Shown here: positions 23,597-32,085 of the stretch, piece after piece
How positions within the stretch are numbered: position 1 is the first letter of the stretch
How the letters are laid out: every line of letters starts with the position of its first letter
NCBI GenBank assembly: GCA_017889545.1
Contig: JAGFZV010000023.1
Span: 1-44,014 of the forward strand
DNA: 44,014 nucleotides
Source: Bacillota bacterium
GTDB lineage: Bacteria; Bacillota; Negativicutes; CTSoil-072
Direction: 5' to 3'
Program-made: the position numbers and the translations under genes
Notes under the pieces: generated by a model
What the model was told of the DNA's origin: nothing
The model's input: the letters and a program-made list of their open reading frames with translations, nothing else
The model's database searches: none

Positions 23597-25339
23597 TTAG
23601 AAATTGTAAACCTCGTCAATTTCTTCTGGAGTGAAATCCCATACCGCATTGTGCGGCGGGCAAGGCTCATACTCAAAGAATTCAGGCAGACGATCGTGCG
23701 CATTACTGAACCCGGCCGCAGCATTGAAAGCACGCTCAACCTTGAGGACGGATTTTCCTAGGGCGGTTACATCGTCAGCGGTCAATGACAAACCGTACCG
23801 GGCATTGATCATATCAACCAAAGCGTTGAATCCTTCCGGAATATCCAAAATAGCGAAGGCAATGAATAGGCACATTCCCGTACTATCAACGGCAGCAGTA
23901 GCAATCTGCAAATTCCGGGACAATTCTACTTGCCCTTCTTTCTTAAGCGGATCAACATAGCCGCCGATCTTCAATACATTGGTCGCGATAGCATAACCGG
24001 CAGTGTGATCAGCCCCCATCGTTGTTGTAGCATATGTCAAGCCAATCCCTTTAATCGAGCGCGGATCGTACGCCGGAATAGCCTGATCTTTGACTACCGG
24101 AACCCGGAACAGTCCGCAAAGTTTACCGACAATCGCAGTCCCGCCGCCGAGAATTCTTCCCAGAGGAGTTGGAACAGCGATTTGTTTAACAATATCCAGA
24201 GCTGCTTTACCGTCACCCCACGGGATCAAACCGCCTTCCATAGCAGTCGCAATGGCAACGGAAACATCAATAGAGTCTACACCAACATCATCCATTGCAC
24301 GGTCAAGATATGCGATATCATCCAGGTCCTGAATGCCGGCATCAGCGCCCAAAGCCCAAACGGTTTCGTATTCAAAGCCGCTGGTAATATATTTGCCATC
24401 TTGATCAGGATACCACTGAGAACACCGCATAATACAGCCGGCATGACAGCCATGAGAAACCTTACCTTCGCCGCCGCGTTCAGTAATCGTAGCGTTCATG
24501 GTTTCCCCGCTAATTTTATCATTAAAGTCGATCCGTCCGGAAGTGAAGTTTCTCGCTGGCAAACCGCCGGCTTCATTGACAATGTTTATCAAAACGTCAG
24601 TACCATAGGCCGCCAAAGCCTGACCGGTAACCGGGTGCTTTAAAAGAGCCTGGGAAAACACCTTTGCTGCAGCCTTGAATTCTTCCGGTTTGGCAAGAGG
24701 AACGCTAAGCGGCGCGCCGGTATCGTCAATAACAACGGCCTTTACCTTCTTGGAACCCATCAATGCACCCAACCCGCCGCGGCCAGCGCTGCGAAGATGA
24801 TCTTCCGGATCTTTAAAAGAAATATTCGCTGTAGGCAGGCGGTACTCGCCAGCCGGACCGGCCAGTGCGATCCCGACTTTAGGGCCATATTTTGCGTTCA
24901 AAACTTCGATCGCCTTGTAGTTGCCGCAGCCACCGATGATTTCAGCCGGCGCATCGTCGATCACGACACCGTTCATTCCGATTTTGATTACATAGAATTT
25001 ATCTTCTGCAGGCATTCCTTCGATAACCAAAGCTTTTATGCCCATTTTCGCCATTTTCTGCGAAAAAGTACCGCCGGTATTGCTCTCTTTAATCGTACCC
25101 GTCAATGGGCTTTTGCCGCCAACGGAAAGTCGTCCGGATTGCGCAGCAGTTGTTCCGCTGAGAAGACCAGGAGCAAATATCAGCTTGTTGTTTTTGCCTA
25201 GGGGATGACAAGTCGGTTTTACCTCATCCGCAACAAAGTTGGAAGTAAGCGCTCGGCCTGCCAGACCTGCGTACTTTTCCGGCACATCCAAAGTGGCGAT
25301 TTGCTTCGTTGTCATGTCTACGCGAATAAATTTGTCCAT
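23597..25339 (-). CDS. aor: Tungsten-type aldehyde:ferredoxin oxidoreductase
   Basis: A 580-residue enzyme of the AOR family, which oxidises aldehydes to acids, or reduces acids, with ferredoxin and a bis-pterin tungsten centre. The N-terminal domain has LAGRALTSNFVADEV, LIFAPGLLSGT and SVGGKSPLTGTIKESNTGGT; SAGRGGLGALMGSKKVKAVV binds pterin. Cluster cysteines are Cys298, 302 and 306 (GCHAGCIMRCS, a C-x3-C-x3-C spacing rather than the C-x2-C-x3-C of the Pyrococcus enzyme) and Cys490 (STGMCLF). GAGGGG precedes the ATG. The 245-base leader contains a terminator just before the gene, so expression is probably controlled by attenuation. Two MoaD-like genes and a ThiF-like gene follow. Confidence 0.92.
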   Translation of the reverse strand: MDKFIRVDMTTKQIATLDVPEKYAGLAGRALTSNFVADEVKPTCHPLGKNNKLIFAPGLLSGTTAAQSGRLSVGGKSPLTGTIKESNTGGTFSQKMAKMGIKALVIEGMPAEDKFYVIKIGMNGVVIDDAPAEIIGGCGNYKAIEVLNAKYGPKVGIALAGPAGEYRLPTANISFKDPEDHLRSAGRGGLGALMGSKKVKAVVIDDTGAPLSVPLAKPEEFKAAAKVFSQALLKHPVTGQALAAYGTDVLINIVNEAGGLPARNFTSGRIDFNDKISGETMNATITERGGEGKVSHGCHAGCIMRCSQWYPDQDGKYITSGFEYETVWALGADAGIQDLDDIAYLDRAMDDVGVDSIDVSVAIATAMEGGLIPWGDGKAALDIVKQIAVPTPLGRILGGGTAIVGKLCGLFRVPVVKDQAIPAYDPRSIKGIGLTYATTTMGADHTAGYAIATNVLKIGGYVDPLKKEGQVELSRNLQIATAAVDSTGMCLFIAFAILDIPEGFNALVDMINARYGLSLTADDVTALGKSVLKVERAFNAAAGFSNAHDRLPEFFEYEPCPPHNAVWDFTPEEIDEVYNF

Positions 25340-25585
25340 GAAAACCCCTCCTATCTTGAATTTGTTTTTGGAGAAAGAAAAAAAGAGGTCCTAAAAATCA
25401 AATTGCATTTTTAGTCCCTCTTCCTTCGCACATTGGCGGGCGTGACAATTGCTTGTCGCACCGTAACGTTTATTGTCTCCCAGTAGGATGGCAATAAATC
25501 GGAAGCAAGATTCAATTTTTTTATTCCTGTTTTTTGAGTGCCGCATGGCACTCCTTGCGGTATTTCAACAAATAATATTCCTCTT
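25340..25585 (-). promoter_or_regulatory. Structured AOR leader with attenuator (riboswitch candidate)
   Basis: The predicted transcript runs about 245 bases before the AOR start codon. Reading along the minus strand: a hairpin GAGTGCC/GGCACTC (25550-25533) that competes with CCGCA/TGCGG pairing; a TTTATTG/CAATAAA stem (about 25498-25470); a GACAA-GCAA-TTGTC hairpin (about 25458-25444); then an intrinsic terminator with arms AGAGG..CTAAAAAT and ATTTTTAG..CCTCT (25421-25384) running into TTTTTT, which ends 35-45 bases before the ATG. This is the layout of a transcriptional riboswitch. A molybdenum/tungsten cofactor ligand would make sense, but I could not match the known Moco/Tuco consensus. 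Confidence 0.65.
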
Positions 25586-25591
25586 ATAATA

Positions 25592-25620
25592 ATTATATGC
25601 TTTTTATATTCGAGTCACAA
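25592..25620 (-). promoter_or_regulatory. AOR promoter
   Basis: On the minus strand TTGTGA (25620-25615), 17 bases, then TATAAT (25597-25592). A second TTGTGAC occurs exactly 60 bases further upstream (25680-25674), which may be a regulator site or chance. Confidence 0.6.
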
Positions 25621-25705
25621 TATGAAATTTTCATAAAATACAAAAATATTTTTACATTGTATTTTGCACAAAGGTCACAAAAAAGCAAAGCGGGCGAAAA
25701 CTTTG

Positions 25706-25909
25706 TTACCGTTGGTATTTCTTAACAAATCCTTTGTATGCTTCTTCCGCTTTTTCCTTAGAGTATCCATATTTTTCCTGCAAAATTCCGGTTAATTTTT
25801 CTACTTTCCCTTCAATTTGAACGAGGTCGTCGTCAGTCAGTTTTCCCCACTGCTCCTTGAGGCCCCCTTTTATTTCTTTCCATTTCCCTTTTAAGATGTC
25901 CTCATTCAT
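25706..25909 (-). CDS. CsbD family stress-response protein
   Basis: A 67-residue, highly charged protein. The start MNEDILKGKWKEIKGGLKEQ and the following WGKLTDDDLVQIEGKVEKLT are the CsbD signature. CsbD proteins form small helical bundles and are commonly induced by general stress; their mechanism is unknown. The ATG at 25909 follows AAGGGAG by eight bases; an earlier in-frame ATG lacks that spacing. It stands alone between the oxidoreductase leader and a metallo-hydrolase gene. A weak hairpin with CTTTTTT follows the stop codon. Confidence 0.9.
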   Translation of the reverse strand: MNEDILKGKWKEIKGGLKEQWGKLTDDDLVQIEGKVEKLTGILQEKYGYSKEKAEEAYKGFVKKYQR

Positions 25910-26057
25910 AACGATCGCTCCCTTCACTCACTACTGATTTAAGCATTCGCCTCGCTTTGCCATGAGTTGATTGAATTTTCTTACTTTACATCTTTCTACA
26001 CGAAAACAAATATTCCCTTTTTCTAAGAGCAGCAGCTCAAGATTTTTCTCTTTGAGA

Positions 26058-26792
26058 TCAGAACACGATTTGTTGCCCCTTATGTGTAATTTCGGCGATA
26101 GCAAATGAAGCATTTTTGAATTTTGCAGTAAACTCTTTGCTGGCGCCAAAATCATCGCCGAAATGCATCGGGAGAAGGAGTTTCGGCTGCAATTTTTGGG
26201 CAAAATATTCAGCACCAACCGCATAAAATTCTTCTAATCTGCGATCGACTGGAAAAAAGGCAATATCAATCGGATAACCTTTGATTCTTTCAATTTCCGC
26301 CTTAAATATCGACTCCGCATAACTTTGTTCCGCTTTGGTTTCCCCTTTCCAATGCCACCAGTTTAAGTCGCCTGCATGAAAAATCGACACATCGTCCGTT
26401 TGGACATAAAACGATAATCCTTCATCCGTAGAACCGAAAGTCTTAACGGAAATGCCTTCCTCGCCAAAGGTTTCGTAGGGCGACAAAAACCGGCTTCTTA
26501 TCTTCTGGTCGCTGATCGCTATGTCGCTGCTGAGGATATAGGTAATCTGGGGATTATCCTTTGCCCAGTTCAAGATGACCGGATCAAAATGATCAGCATG
26601 TCCATGAGAGACAAAGACATAAATATTCGATTTTGTTTTAAGAAATTCACTGCTAATGATTCCATCCGACAATCTGCCGACTTTCTCTGACGGCTGATAA
26701 TAGTCAAATATCAAAAAATGCTGTTTTGTTTCCACCGCATAACCACTATGAAACAGGTAGGTAATCATTGCTTTTGATTTATTCATCGGCAT
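26058..26792 (-). CDS. MBL-fold metallo-hydrolase (UlaG-like)
   Basis: A 244-residue protein of the metallo-beta-lactamase fold. The metal-binding motif is VFVSHGHADHFDPVI (HxHxDH); further ligands are expected in FHAGDLNWWHW and LLPMHFGDD. HSGYAVETKQHFLIFDYYQP near the start is typical of the UlaG/L-ascorbate-6-phosphate lactonase-like branch, whose members cleave diverse esters or lactones. The ATG at 26792 follows GGAGAGGG by seven bases. It follows the gamma-glutamyltransferase gene by 31 bases on the same strand and is probably co-transcribed with it; a shared pathway is not obvious. Confidence 0.85.
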   Translation of the reverse strand: MPMNKSKAMITYLFHSGYAVETKQHFLIFDYYQPSEKVGRLSDGIISSEFLKTKSNIYVFVSHGHADHFDPVILNWAKDNPQITYILSSDIAISDQKIRSRFLSPYETFGEEGISVKTFGSTDEGLSFYVQTDDVSIFHAGDLNWWHWKGETKAEQSYAESIFKAEIERIKGYPIDIAFFPVDRRLEEFYAVGAEYFAQKLQPKLLLPMHFGDDFGASKEFTAKFKNASFAIAEITHKGQQIVF

Positions 26793-26823
26793 GCACGCAC
26801 CCTCTCCAATTTTCAATTCATAT

Positions 26824-28434
26824 TTACCAGGCCGCAACTGCCCCATCCGTCCGCGGTTCTGTTCCTCCCGCTAAAACACCGGCTTCATCACGCCAAATGA
26901 TTTGACCGCGGCCCATCGTAGTATTGCCTACGGTCCTCTCGATCACATGTCCACGTCTGGCCAGAGTTTCGGCAACCGCTTCCGGGAACTGCGGTTCTAC
27001 CTGGATCGTCTTTTCTTGTATCCATTGCCACCGTGGTGCGTCAAGAGCCGCCTGAGGATTTAAGTGAAAATCAACAGTATTCATAATCATTTGAAGATGT
27101 CCCTGCGGTTGTACAAATGCTCCCATAACGCCAAAAGGTCCGACAGCTTTGCCCTGTTTTGTCAAGAACCCTGGAATGATTGTATGGTAAGGTTTTTTCC
27201 CAGGAGCCAGACAATTGGGATGTCGAGAGTCAAGAGAAAAGCCAACACCACGATTATGCAAGGCAATGCCTGTATCAGGGACGACTATACCCGACCCAAA
27301 ACCTTTGTAGTTGCTCTGGATAAATGACACCATGTTGCCGTCCTCATCCGCAGTAGCCAGATAGACCGTACCGCCGTCAGGCGGCGACCCTGGCGCCGGC
27401 AGTAAAGCCTCCTTGCCGATCAAATTCCGGCGTTCGGCAGCGTACGCTTCGGACAAAAGATCCGAGACGCTGGTCGTCATGTACTGCCGGTCGGCAATAT
27501 AAGCAAGGCCATCGGCATAAGCAAGTTTGATTGCCTCGAATTGTTTATGATACGTTTCCGCTGCTTCTTTGGACTCAGGGTCGAAGTCAAAGCCTTTTAA
27601 AATATTAAGCGCCATTAACGTGACAAGGCCATGACCATTCGGCGGAATCTCCCAAACATCATACCCGCGATAATCGACTTTAATCGGTTCGACCCAGTCA
27701 GGCCGAAAATTTGCCAGGTCTTCCTCCCTGAGATAACCGCCGCACTGTTTGGCAAACGATACGATCTGGCCGGCAAGTTTCCCCTCGTAAAAAGCTTTGG
27801 CTTTTGTCTCAGCGATCTGCTGTAAAGTTCTTGCCTGGGCCGGAGACCGCCATTTTTCACCTGCCCTGGGCGCTCGGCCTTCGGGTGCAAAAGTAGTAAA
27901 CCAGGCATGGTATTCTGTTCCCTTTAGACTGTTATATTGTTGGAAAGAAGAATCCCAGATCAAACTGCTTACTATCGAAACCGGGTAGCCTGTTTCAGCA
28001 TATTCGATCGCTGGTTCCATCACTTGTTCCAATGTCAAATTGCCAAAACGTTCAATTAATGCCGTCCATGCCGCTGGCGCACCCGGTACTGTTACAGGCA
28101 GCCATCCGGTCTGCGGCATTTCTTTGAATCCCAGTTTGATTACTTGATCTGCCGTTAGCGACGCCGGTGCCGGTCCGCTGGCATTGAGCCCATAAAGCTG
28201 ATCCTTCATCCAAACCAACGCAAATGCATCGCCGCCAATGCCATTCATGGGCGGTTCCACCACAGTAAGACAAGCTGCTGTCGCTACCGCTGCGTCAACA
28301 GCATTGCCGCCTTTTTTCAACATCGCAAGCCCCGCTTGTGCAGCAAGCGATTGCGATGTCGCTACCATTCCCTTGCTGGCAAAAACAACATTTCGCCGTG
28401 ATGGATATGGGTAATATAGCGGGTCGTATAACAT
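26824..28434 (-). CDS. Gamma-glutamyltransferase family protein (no signal peptide)
   Basis: A 536-residue Ntn-hydrolase. The precursor cleaves itself to expose a threonine nucleophile, here in PDGGTVYLATADEDGNMVSF. Other marks are AAQAGLAMLKKGGNAVDAAV, PPMNGIGGDAFALVW and the late HTIIPGFLTKQGK. The family transfers or hydrolyses gamma-glutamyl groups, for example of glutathione. There is no signal peptide, so unlike the classical secreted enzyme this one stays in the cytoplasm, as in the YwrD-like branch; some of these act on other amide substrates. GAGGAGAG precedes the ATG, 23 bases after the TspO gene. Confidence 0.9.
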   Translation of the reverse strand: MLYDPLYYPYPSRRNVVFASKGMVATSQSLAAQAGLAMLKKGGNAVDAAVATAACLTVVEPPMNGIGGDAFALVWMKDQLYGLNASGPAPASLTADQVIKLGFKEMPQTGWLPVTVPGAPAAWTALIERFGNLTLEQVMEPAIEYAETGYPVSIVSSLIWDSSFQQYNSLKGTEYHAWFTTFAPEGRAPRAGEKWRSPAQARTLQQIAETKAKAFYEGKLAGQIVSFAKQCGGYLREEDLANFRPDWVEPIKVDYRGYDVWEIPPNGHGLVTLMALNILKGFDFDPESKEAAETYHKQFEAIKLAYADGLAYIADRQYMTTSVSDLLSEAYAAERRNLIGKEALLPAPGSPPDGGTVYLATADEDGNMVSFIQSNYKGFGSGIVVPDTGIALHNRGVGFSLDSRHPNCLAPGKKPYHTIIPGFLTKQGKAVGPFGVMGAFVQPQGHLQMIMNTVDFHLNPQAALDAPRWQWIQEKTIQVEPQFPEAVAETLARRGHVIERTVGNTTMGRGQIIWRDEAGVLAGGTEPRTDGAVAAW

Positions 28435-28457
28435 TGCAGTCTCTCCTCGTCAAAAGA

Positions 28458-28928
28458 TCACTTGTTCAGATACCAAAAACCCCAGTTGAGTAACCCGGCA
28501 AAAGAGACCCAGAGTAAATAAGGAACCAGCAGCCAAGCTGCCAGCGTCGATATTTGGCGAAACTGGTGAATCGTTGCCGCGATAACCACCCATAAGCCAA
28601 TGATCATAAACATTCCCCCGCTTATGGAGCGGAGTCCGAAGAATACCGCCGACCACCCGATATTGATCAACAACTGAACGGCAAACAAAATATAAGATGC
28701 CGTTTTTTGTTTCCCTGGACAATGCTGATTCCAAACAAAATAGAAAGCGATGCCCATCATAATATACAAGGTGGTCCAGACTGGTCCAAAGAGCCAATTC
28801 GGCGGAGTGAATATCGGTTTCTGCAGCACTACATACCATCCATCTACGGACTGGGAAGTAAACAGAGCGCCAATACTTGCAGCACCAAGGCATACAGTCA
28901 CACTAACGAGCAGTTTTCTTAGATTCAA
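28458..28928 (-). CDS. tspO: TspO/MBR family membrane protein
   Basis: A 156-residue, five-helix inner-membrane protein. The family signatures are clear: QKPIFTPPNWLFGPVWTTLY (the WxPPxxxFxxVWxxLY region) and later LLINIGWSAVFF and LLVPYLLWVSFAGLLNWGFW. TspO binds porphyrins and related compounds and influences stress responses. The TTG at 28928 is chosen because GAGGGG lies ten bases upstream and it gives a normal N-terminus; the ATG at 28958 adds ten polar residues and has no site. It lies between a flavin-binding protein gene and gamma-glutamyltransferase. Confidence 0.9.
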   Translation of the reverse strand: MNLRKLLVSVTVCLGAASIGALFTSQSVDGWYVVLQKPIFTPPNWLFGPVWTTLYIMMGIAFYFVWNQHCPGKQKTASYILFAVQLLINIGWSAVFFGLRSISGGMFMIIGLWVVIAATIHQFRQISTLAAWLLVPYLLWVSFAGLLNWGFWYLNK

Positions 28929-29011
28929 TGAAAATCCACCCCTCTTCTCCGTATGCATAATGATGTTGCCGTTTTATTGACGCCCTTACCATCCAATCCA
29001 ATCTTGTGCTG

Positions 29012-29437
29012 TTACCGTCCAGTTTTAAAATTCAATTCCGCAATTTTTGCATTTTCATCATCTCGAAATATAACGTGTTCAATTACAAACTGATATACTT
29101 TCATCTCCGGATCATCAATACCGGAAAATAGCCCTTGCGGTAAAACCTGAAGCAAGTCCCTTCGAATTTCCTGACTGGAGGTGCTGCTCTCTTGCTCCGG
29201 AACCAGCCTTCCCTGCAGACGCACTACTTCATAGTTATCGCCAAGAGCACAAAGCTCAACCCTGTTGTTTATCCCAATTTCAATAACCTTTTCTCCCTTT
29301 GCATGACTCACGAACCAAATATGATTTTGCGAGTCAACGAAAGGCCGCATCGGGCGAACATGCGGAATATTATTGCAAGCAGTCCCCATAAAGAATGCTT
29401 TTTCTTTTAACATGCGAAGAACTTTTTCTTCCATCAT
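29012..29437 (-). CDS. Pyridoxamine 5'-phosphate oxidase-like flavin-binding protein
   Basis: A 141-residue split-barrel protein of the PNPOx-like family, which binds FMN or F420-like cofactors. RMLKEKAFFMGTACNNIPHV and RPMRPFVDSQNHIWFVSHAK form the first strands; VELCALGDNYEVVRLQGRLV follows. Many members of this group are uncharacterised reductases. The ATG at 29437 is chosen because TAGGGG lies seven bases upstream; that site overlaps the stop codon of the SDR gene, so the two are translationally coupled. Confidence 0.83.
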   Translation of the reverse strand: MMEEKVLRMLKEKAFFMGTACNNIPHVRPMRPFVDSQNHIWFVSHAKGEKVIEIGINNRVELCALGDNYEVVRLQGRLVPEQESSTSSQEIRRDLLQVLPQGLFSGIDDPEMKVYQFVIEHVIFRDDENAKIAELNFKTGR

Positions 29438-29447
29438 CACTTTGCCC

Positions 29448-30224
29448 CTACCAGGCATATCTGGGATTTTGCACACAGAATTTTCCACCGCTAATCTCTA
29501 TCGCATTACCGGTAACATATCCAGCCGAATCAGAGGCCAGGAAAACCAACACATCGGAAATATCTTCCGGCTCGCCAAGACGGCCTAACGCAACTTGATC
29601 CGTTAAGAACTGCCGTTTTGTTGCAATTACCGGTTCAGTCATTTCGCTTCTGATCATCCCAGGTATATAGGCGACTACACGGATATTAAAAGGCGCCAAT
29701 TCGGCGGCCGAAGTACGCGTAAAACTCAATACCGCCGATTTTGTCGCCGCATATGCACTGCTGCCGGCAGAAGGAATCAGCGAAGCAAACGAGGCGGCGT
29801 TCAAAATAACTCCTTTGCCTTGCGCTTTCATATGCGCAGCGGCAATTCTCGTACCGAGAAAAACAGATTTTACATTGATGCGGAATGTTTCATCCCACTC
29901 CTCTTCCGTCATATCCATAAAAGCTTTTTGCGGGTAAATACCGGCATTATTGATCCATACATCAATGCCGCCATATTGTTGGGCTACTTGATCTGCAAAA
30001 CCAGTTATGGCGCCCGAATTGCCGGCATCCGCAACGCCTCCAAGAATTTCATACCCTTTTTCTTTGAACTCTTCCACTGCATTGTCAATTTTAGACTTTG
30101 TGCGTCCGCAAATTGCCACTTTGCAGCCTTCCTTTAAAAAAGACATTGCGGCTGCCTTGCCGATACCCGTTGCACCACCCGTAATCAAAACAACTTTCCC
30201 TGCTAACTTGAGATCCATATTCAT
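29448..30224 (-). CDS. SDR family NAD(P)-dependent oxidoreductase
   Basis: A 258-residue classical short-chain dehydrogenase. The nucleotide-binding motif is VLITGGATGIGKAAA; NNAGIYPQ, the catalytic Ser in NAASFASLIPSA and the YAATK Tyr/Lys pair are present; the end GYVTGNAIEISGG is typical. The substrate is unknown; members reduce or oxidise ketones, alcohols and sugars. It is first of a likely four- or five-gene transcript (SDR, flavin protein, TspO, Ggt, hydrolase), with its stop overlapping the ribosome site of the flavin protein. Confidence 0.9.
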   Translation of the reverse strand: MNMDLKLAGKVVLITGGATGIGKAAAMSFLKEGCKVAICGRTKSKIDNAVEEFKEKGYEILGGVADAGNSGAITGFADQVAQQYGGIDVWINNAGIYPQKAFMDMTEEEWDETFRINVKSVFLGTRIAAAHMKAQGKGVILNAASFASLIPSAGSSAYAATKSAVLSFTRTSAAELAPFNIRVVAYIPGMIRSEMTEPVIATKRQFLTDQVALGRLGEPEDISDVLVFLASDSAGYVTGNAIEISGGKFCVQNPRYAW

Positions 30225-30280
30225 CCTCCTCTTTTGTTATGAGAGATATTCCAGCCAGGACTTTGTCTCATCATACTACC

Positions 30281-30697
30281 TTAATTGACAAATCTATGAA
30301 AAAACAATGCAATATTAAATAGTATTACCGTAATACGATGCCCATAACGCACCCGCAATACGGACGGATTTTTCAGCAAAACCAGGCCCAACAGCGCAAC
30401 CAAAACGAAAATAATCGCAGCGGTTAGCCCTAAATAAACCCTGTACCCATCCATCGGATAAATTTTAAAAACAAAGTAAGCATGTGCAATGGCAGTAATG
30501 CCAATACCCATCCCTGTGTATTCGTGAATAGCGCGGGCGAACGGAATGGATTTTTGGATAATGGACAACGGCTGACCTTCCCAAGCTTTCCGTTGCAGCA
30601 ACTCTGCCAATTTAGTAAGACTAATATAAGAAACGGACATGGCTATTAATACAATAGTCAGCTTGGCGAACAATTTGGCAAATAGCATATCATCCAA
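30281..30697 (-). CDS. Four-helix membrane protein with conserved-looking histidines
   Basis: A 138-residue inner-membrane protein with four hydrophobic helices. Histidines near the helix ends (ARAIHEYTGMG, TAIAHAYFVF, VRYGHRITV, LFFHRFVN) are spaced as in small b-type cytochromes, so haem binding is possible but not shown. I do not recognise the family. The TTG start at 30697 has GAGGGA six bases upstream; the internal ATG three codons later is too far from it. It lies 56 bases upstream of the SDR gene. Confidence 0.6.
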   Translation of the reverse strand: MDDMLFAKLFAKLTIVLIAMSVSYISLTKLAELLQRKAWEGQPLSIIQKSIPFARAIHEYTGMGIGITAIAHAYFVFKIYPMDGYRVYLGLTAAIIFVLVALLGLVLLKNPSVLRVRYGHRITVILFNIALFFHRFVN

Positions 30698-30856
30698 ATG
30701 GTTTCCCTCGTTTCAAACATCGCTGTTGTTATGCAAAATCCATCCGGCAGGGTTGTCCACTGTCAGCTTGTGTATTTGTTTTCCATGCGGTAAAACCAAT
30801 TTCCTGTAAAGATATCTTTTTTTTTTGAAAATTCATTCTACCAGTTTAGATATTCT

Positions 30857-31930
30857 CTACCCTCTGTTCACTTCCTGCAATAATTTTTTTCCCTGCCGCG
30901 CAGCCAGTTTAATTTCATTGGCCATCACAGCAATTTCGATCAATGAATGCAAATAATAATTATTGTTAATTTTCGCTTGCCAATCCTCAATCGCCTTCAC
31001 CAGCGTCTCCCAATAAGCTTCACTAATCTCCTCCGTCTCAACTGTTTTATTGTCAATAAGAACCCTTCTTAATTTGGTGTTAATTCGATCAATGGTTGCA
31101 CAGCGACTTACCAGCAATTCTAAAATAGCGCCAAATTCAGGAGTAATCGGCGGATACCCGGCAGCTTGCCGCCGCTCATACCGCAAAGGCATCAGATCAT
31201 AAATTCGATCGGCTTTTTCAATAAGGGATTCATTGTAATCGATAAATTTTTCTGCAAAACCAAACCATTGAACTTGTTCCGAGGCGGTTGTTGCAGAAGA
31301 TACCGCCTCGCTTTTTGAAAAATCCAACAACCTATGCAATTCAGCGTTAAGTTGATGAACCCGTTTTTTTTGCTCTCTATCAATTTTCGGTTCTACATTA
31401 TCAATTACGGCATAGCTTTGCAAGGCTGTACAAAAATATTGCGCGGCCATTTGGTTCCCTTCATTTAGCTTCGCCTTAAATTTTTGGCTATATCGCGGCG
31501 GCCAAAATACGATGTTAATCAGCATTGCAGTAAATAACCCCGCAAAAATAACTGCGGTTCTCATCAGCGCATGCGACAAAAATTCTTCCGGACTGGAACT
31601 TAAAATAAATACAGCAGCAACTATTCCTGTAGAAATGCCGCTTTGCAGCTTTATTTTTTGATACAAAATAATAATCAGTATGGTTATTAACCCCATCGAG
31701 AGCGGATTGCCGCCGATAAGATAGCCTAGAGCAATTGCTATCGTCACAGACAAAAGATGTACAAAAATCTGATCCTTCAGCGTTTTGAGCGAGAGAAATA
31801 TGGAAGGCTGCATGTTGATTACAGCGGAAACTGCGCCAAAAACAGCCGGCTCAAGCTGGAAGGTCTTACAGATAAACATTGTAATTGTTACAGCAACTCC
31901 GGTTTTAATAATGCGAGCTCCAATTTTCAA
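30857..31930 (-). CDS. Aromatic acid exporter family protein (FUSC-like)
   Basis: A 357-residue protein. The N-terminal half has about six membrane helices (MKIGARIIKTGVAVTITMFI, FGAVSAVINMQPSIFLSLKT, AIALGYLIGGNPLSMGLI), typical of the ArAE_1 domain; the C-terminal half (from about residue 160) is a helical cytoplasmic domain with many charges. Relatives export aromatic carboxylic acids. The start is a TTG whose ribosome site, AGGTGG, lies 13 bases upstream. A three-codon frame ATG-AAA-CAT-TGA ends overlapping that TTG, which could help by coupling. It is downstream of the terminator at 32028-32071. Confidence 0.82.
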   Translation of the reverse strand: MKIGARIIKTGVAVTITMFICKTFQLEPAVFGAVSAVINMQPSIFLSLKTLKDQIFVHLLSVTIAIALGYLIGGNPLSMGLITILIIILYQKIKLQSGISTGIVAAVFILSSSPEEFLSHALMRTAVIFAGLFTAMLINIVFWPPRYSQKFKAKLNEGNQMAAQYFCTALQSYAVIDNVEPKIDREQKKRVHQLNAELHRLLDFSKSEAVSSATTASEQVQWFGFAEKFIDYNESLIEKADRIYDLMPLRYERRQAAGYPPITPEFGAILELLVSRCATIDRINTKLRRVLIDNKTVETEEISEAYWETLVKAIEDWQAKINNNYYLHSLIEIAVMANEIKLAARQGKKLLQEVNRG

Positions 31931-32027
31931 TGTTTCATGTCACCCACCTTATCACACATCCAGCGGAATGTATTTAGCATCACTTTCTTATCCTCATTTT
32001 ATCATTTCCACCTGTGAATGTCATATG

Positions 32028-32071
32028 AAAAGCCCCAACTCAGTTTTCATTCTTGCTGAGTTGGGGCTTTT
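32028..32071. terminator. Bidirectional terminator after the 3-hydroxyacyl-CoA dehydrogenase
   Basis: A perfect 16-bp stem, AAAAGCCCCAACTCAG and CTGAGTTGGGGCTTTT, with a 12-base loop. It terminates the minus-strand dehydrogenase gene at 32086 and would also stop plus-strand transcripts. Confidence 0.92.
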
Positions 32072-32085
32072 GTTCTTACATTATA

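Noticed and set aside
23473-23739. An 88-codon frame across the AOR stop and terminator
   Set aside because: It overlaps AOR in another frame and the perfect terminator; no ribosome site or protein-like character.
25501-25560. A sigma-54 promoter (TGGCAC...TTGC on the plus strand)
   Set aside because: The GG-GC spacing is eight rather than ten bases and there is no gene for it to serve; the sequence is part of a hairpin in the AOR leader.
25931-26224. A 97-codon minus-strand frame
   Set aside because: It overlaps the metallo-hydrolase gene in another frame and has low-complexity composition.
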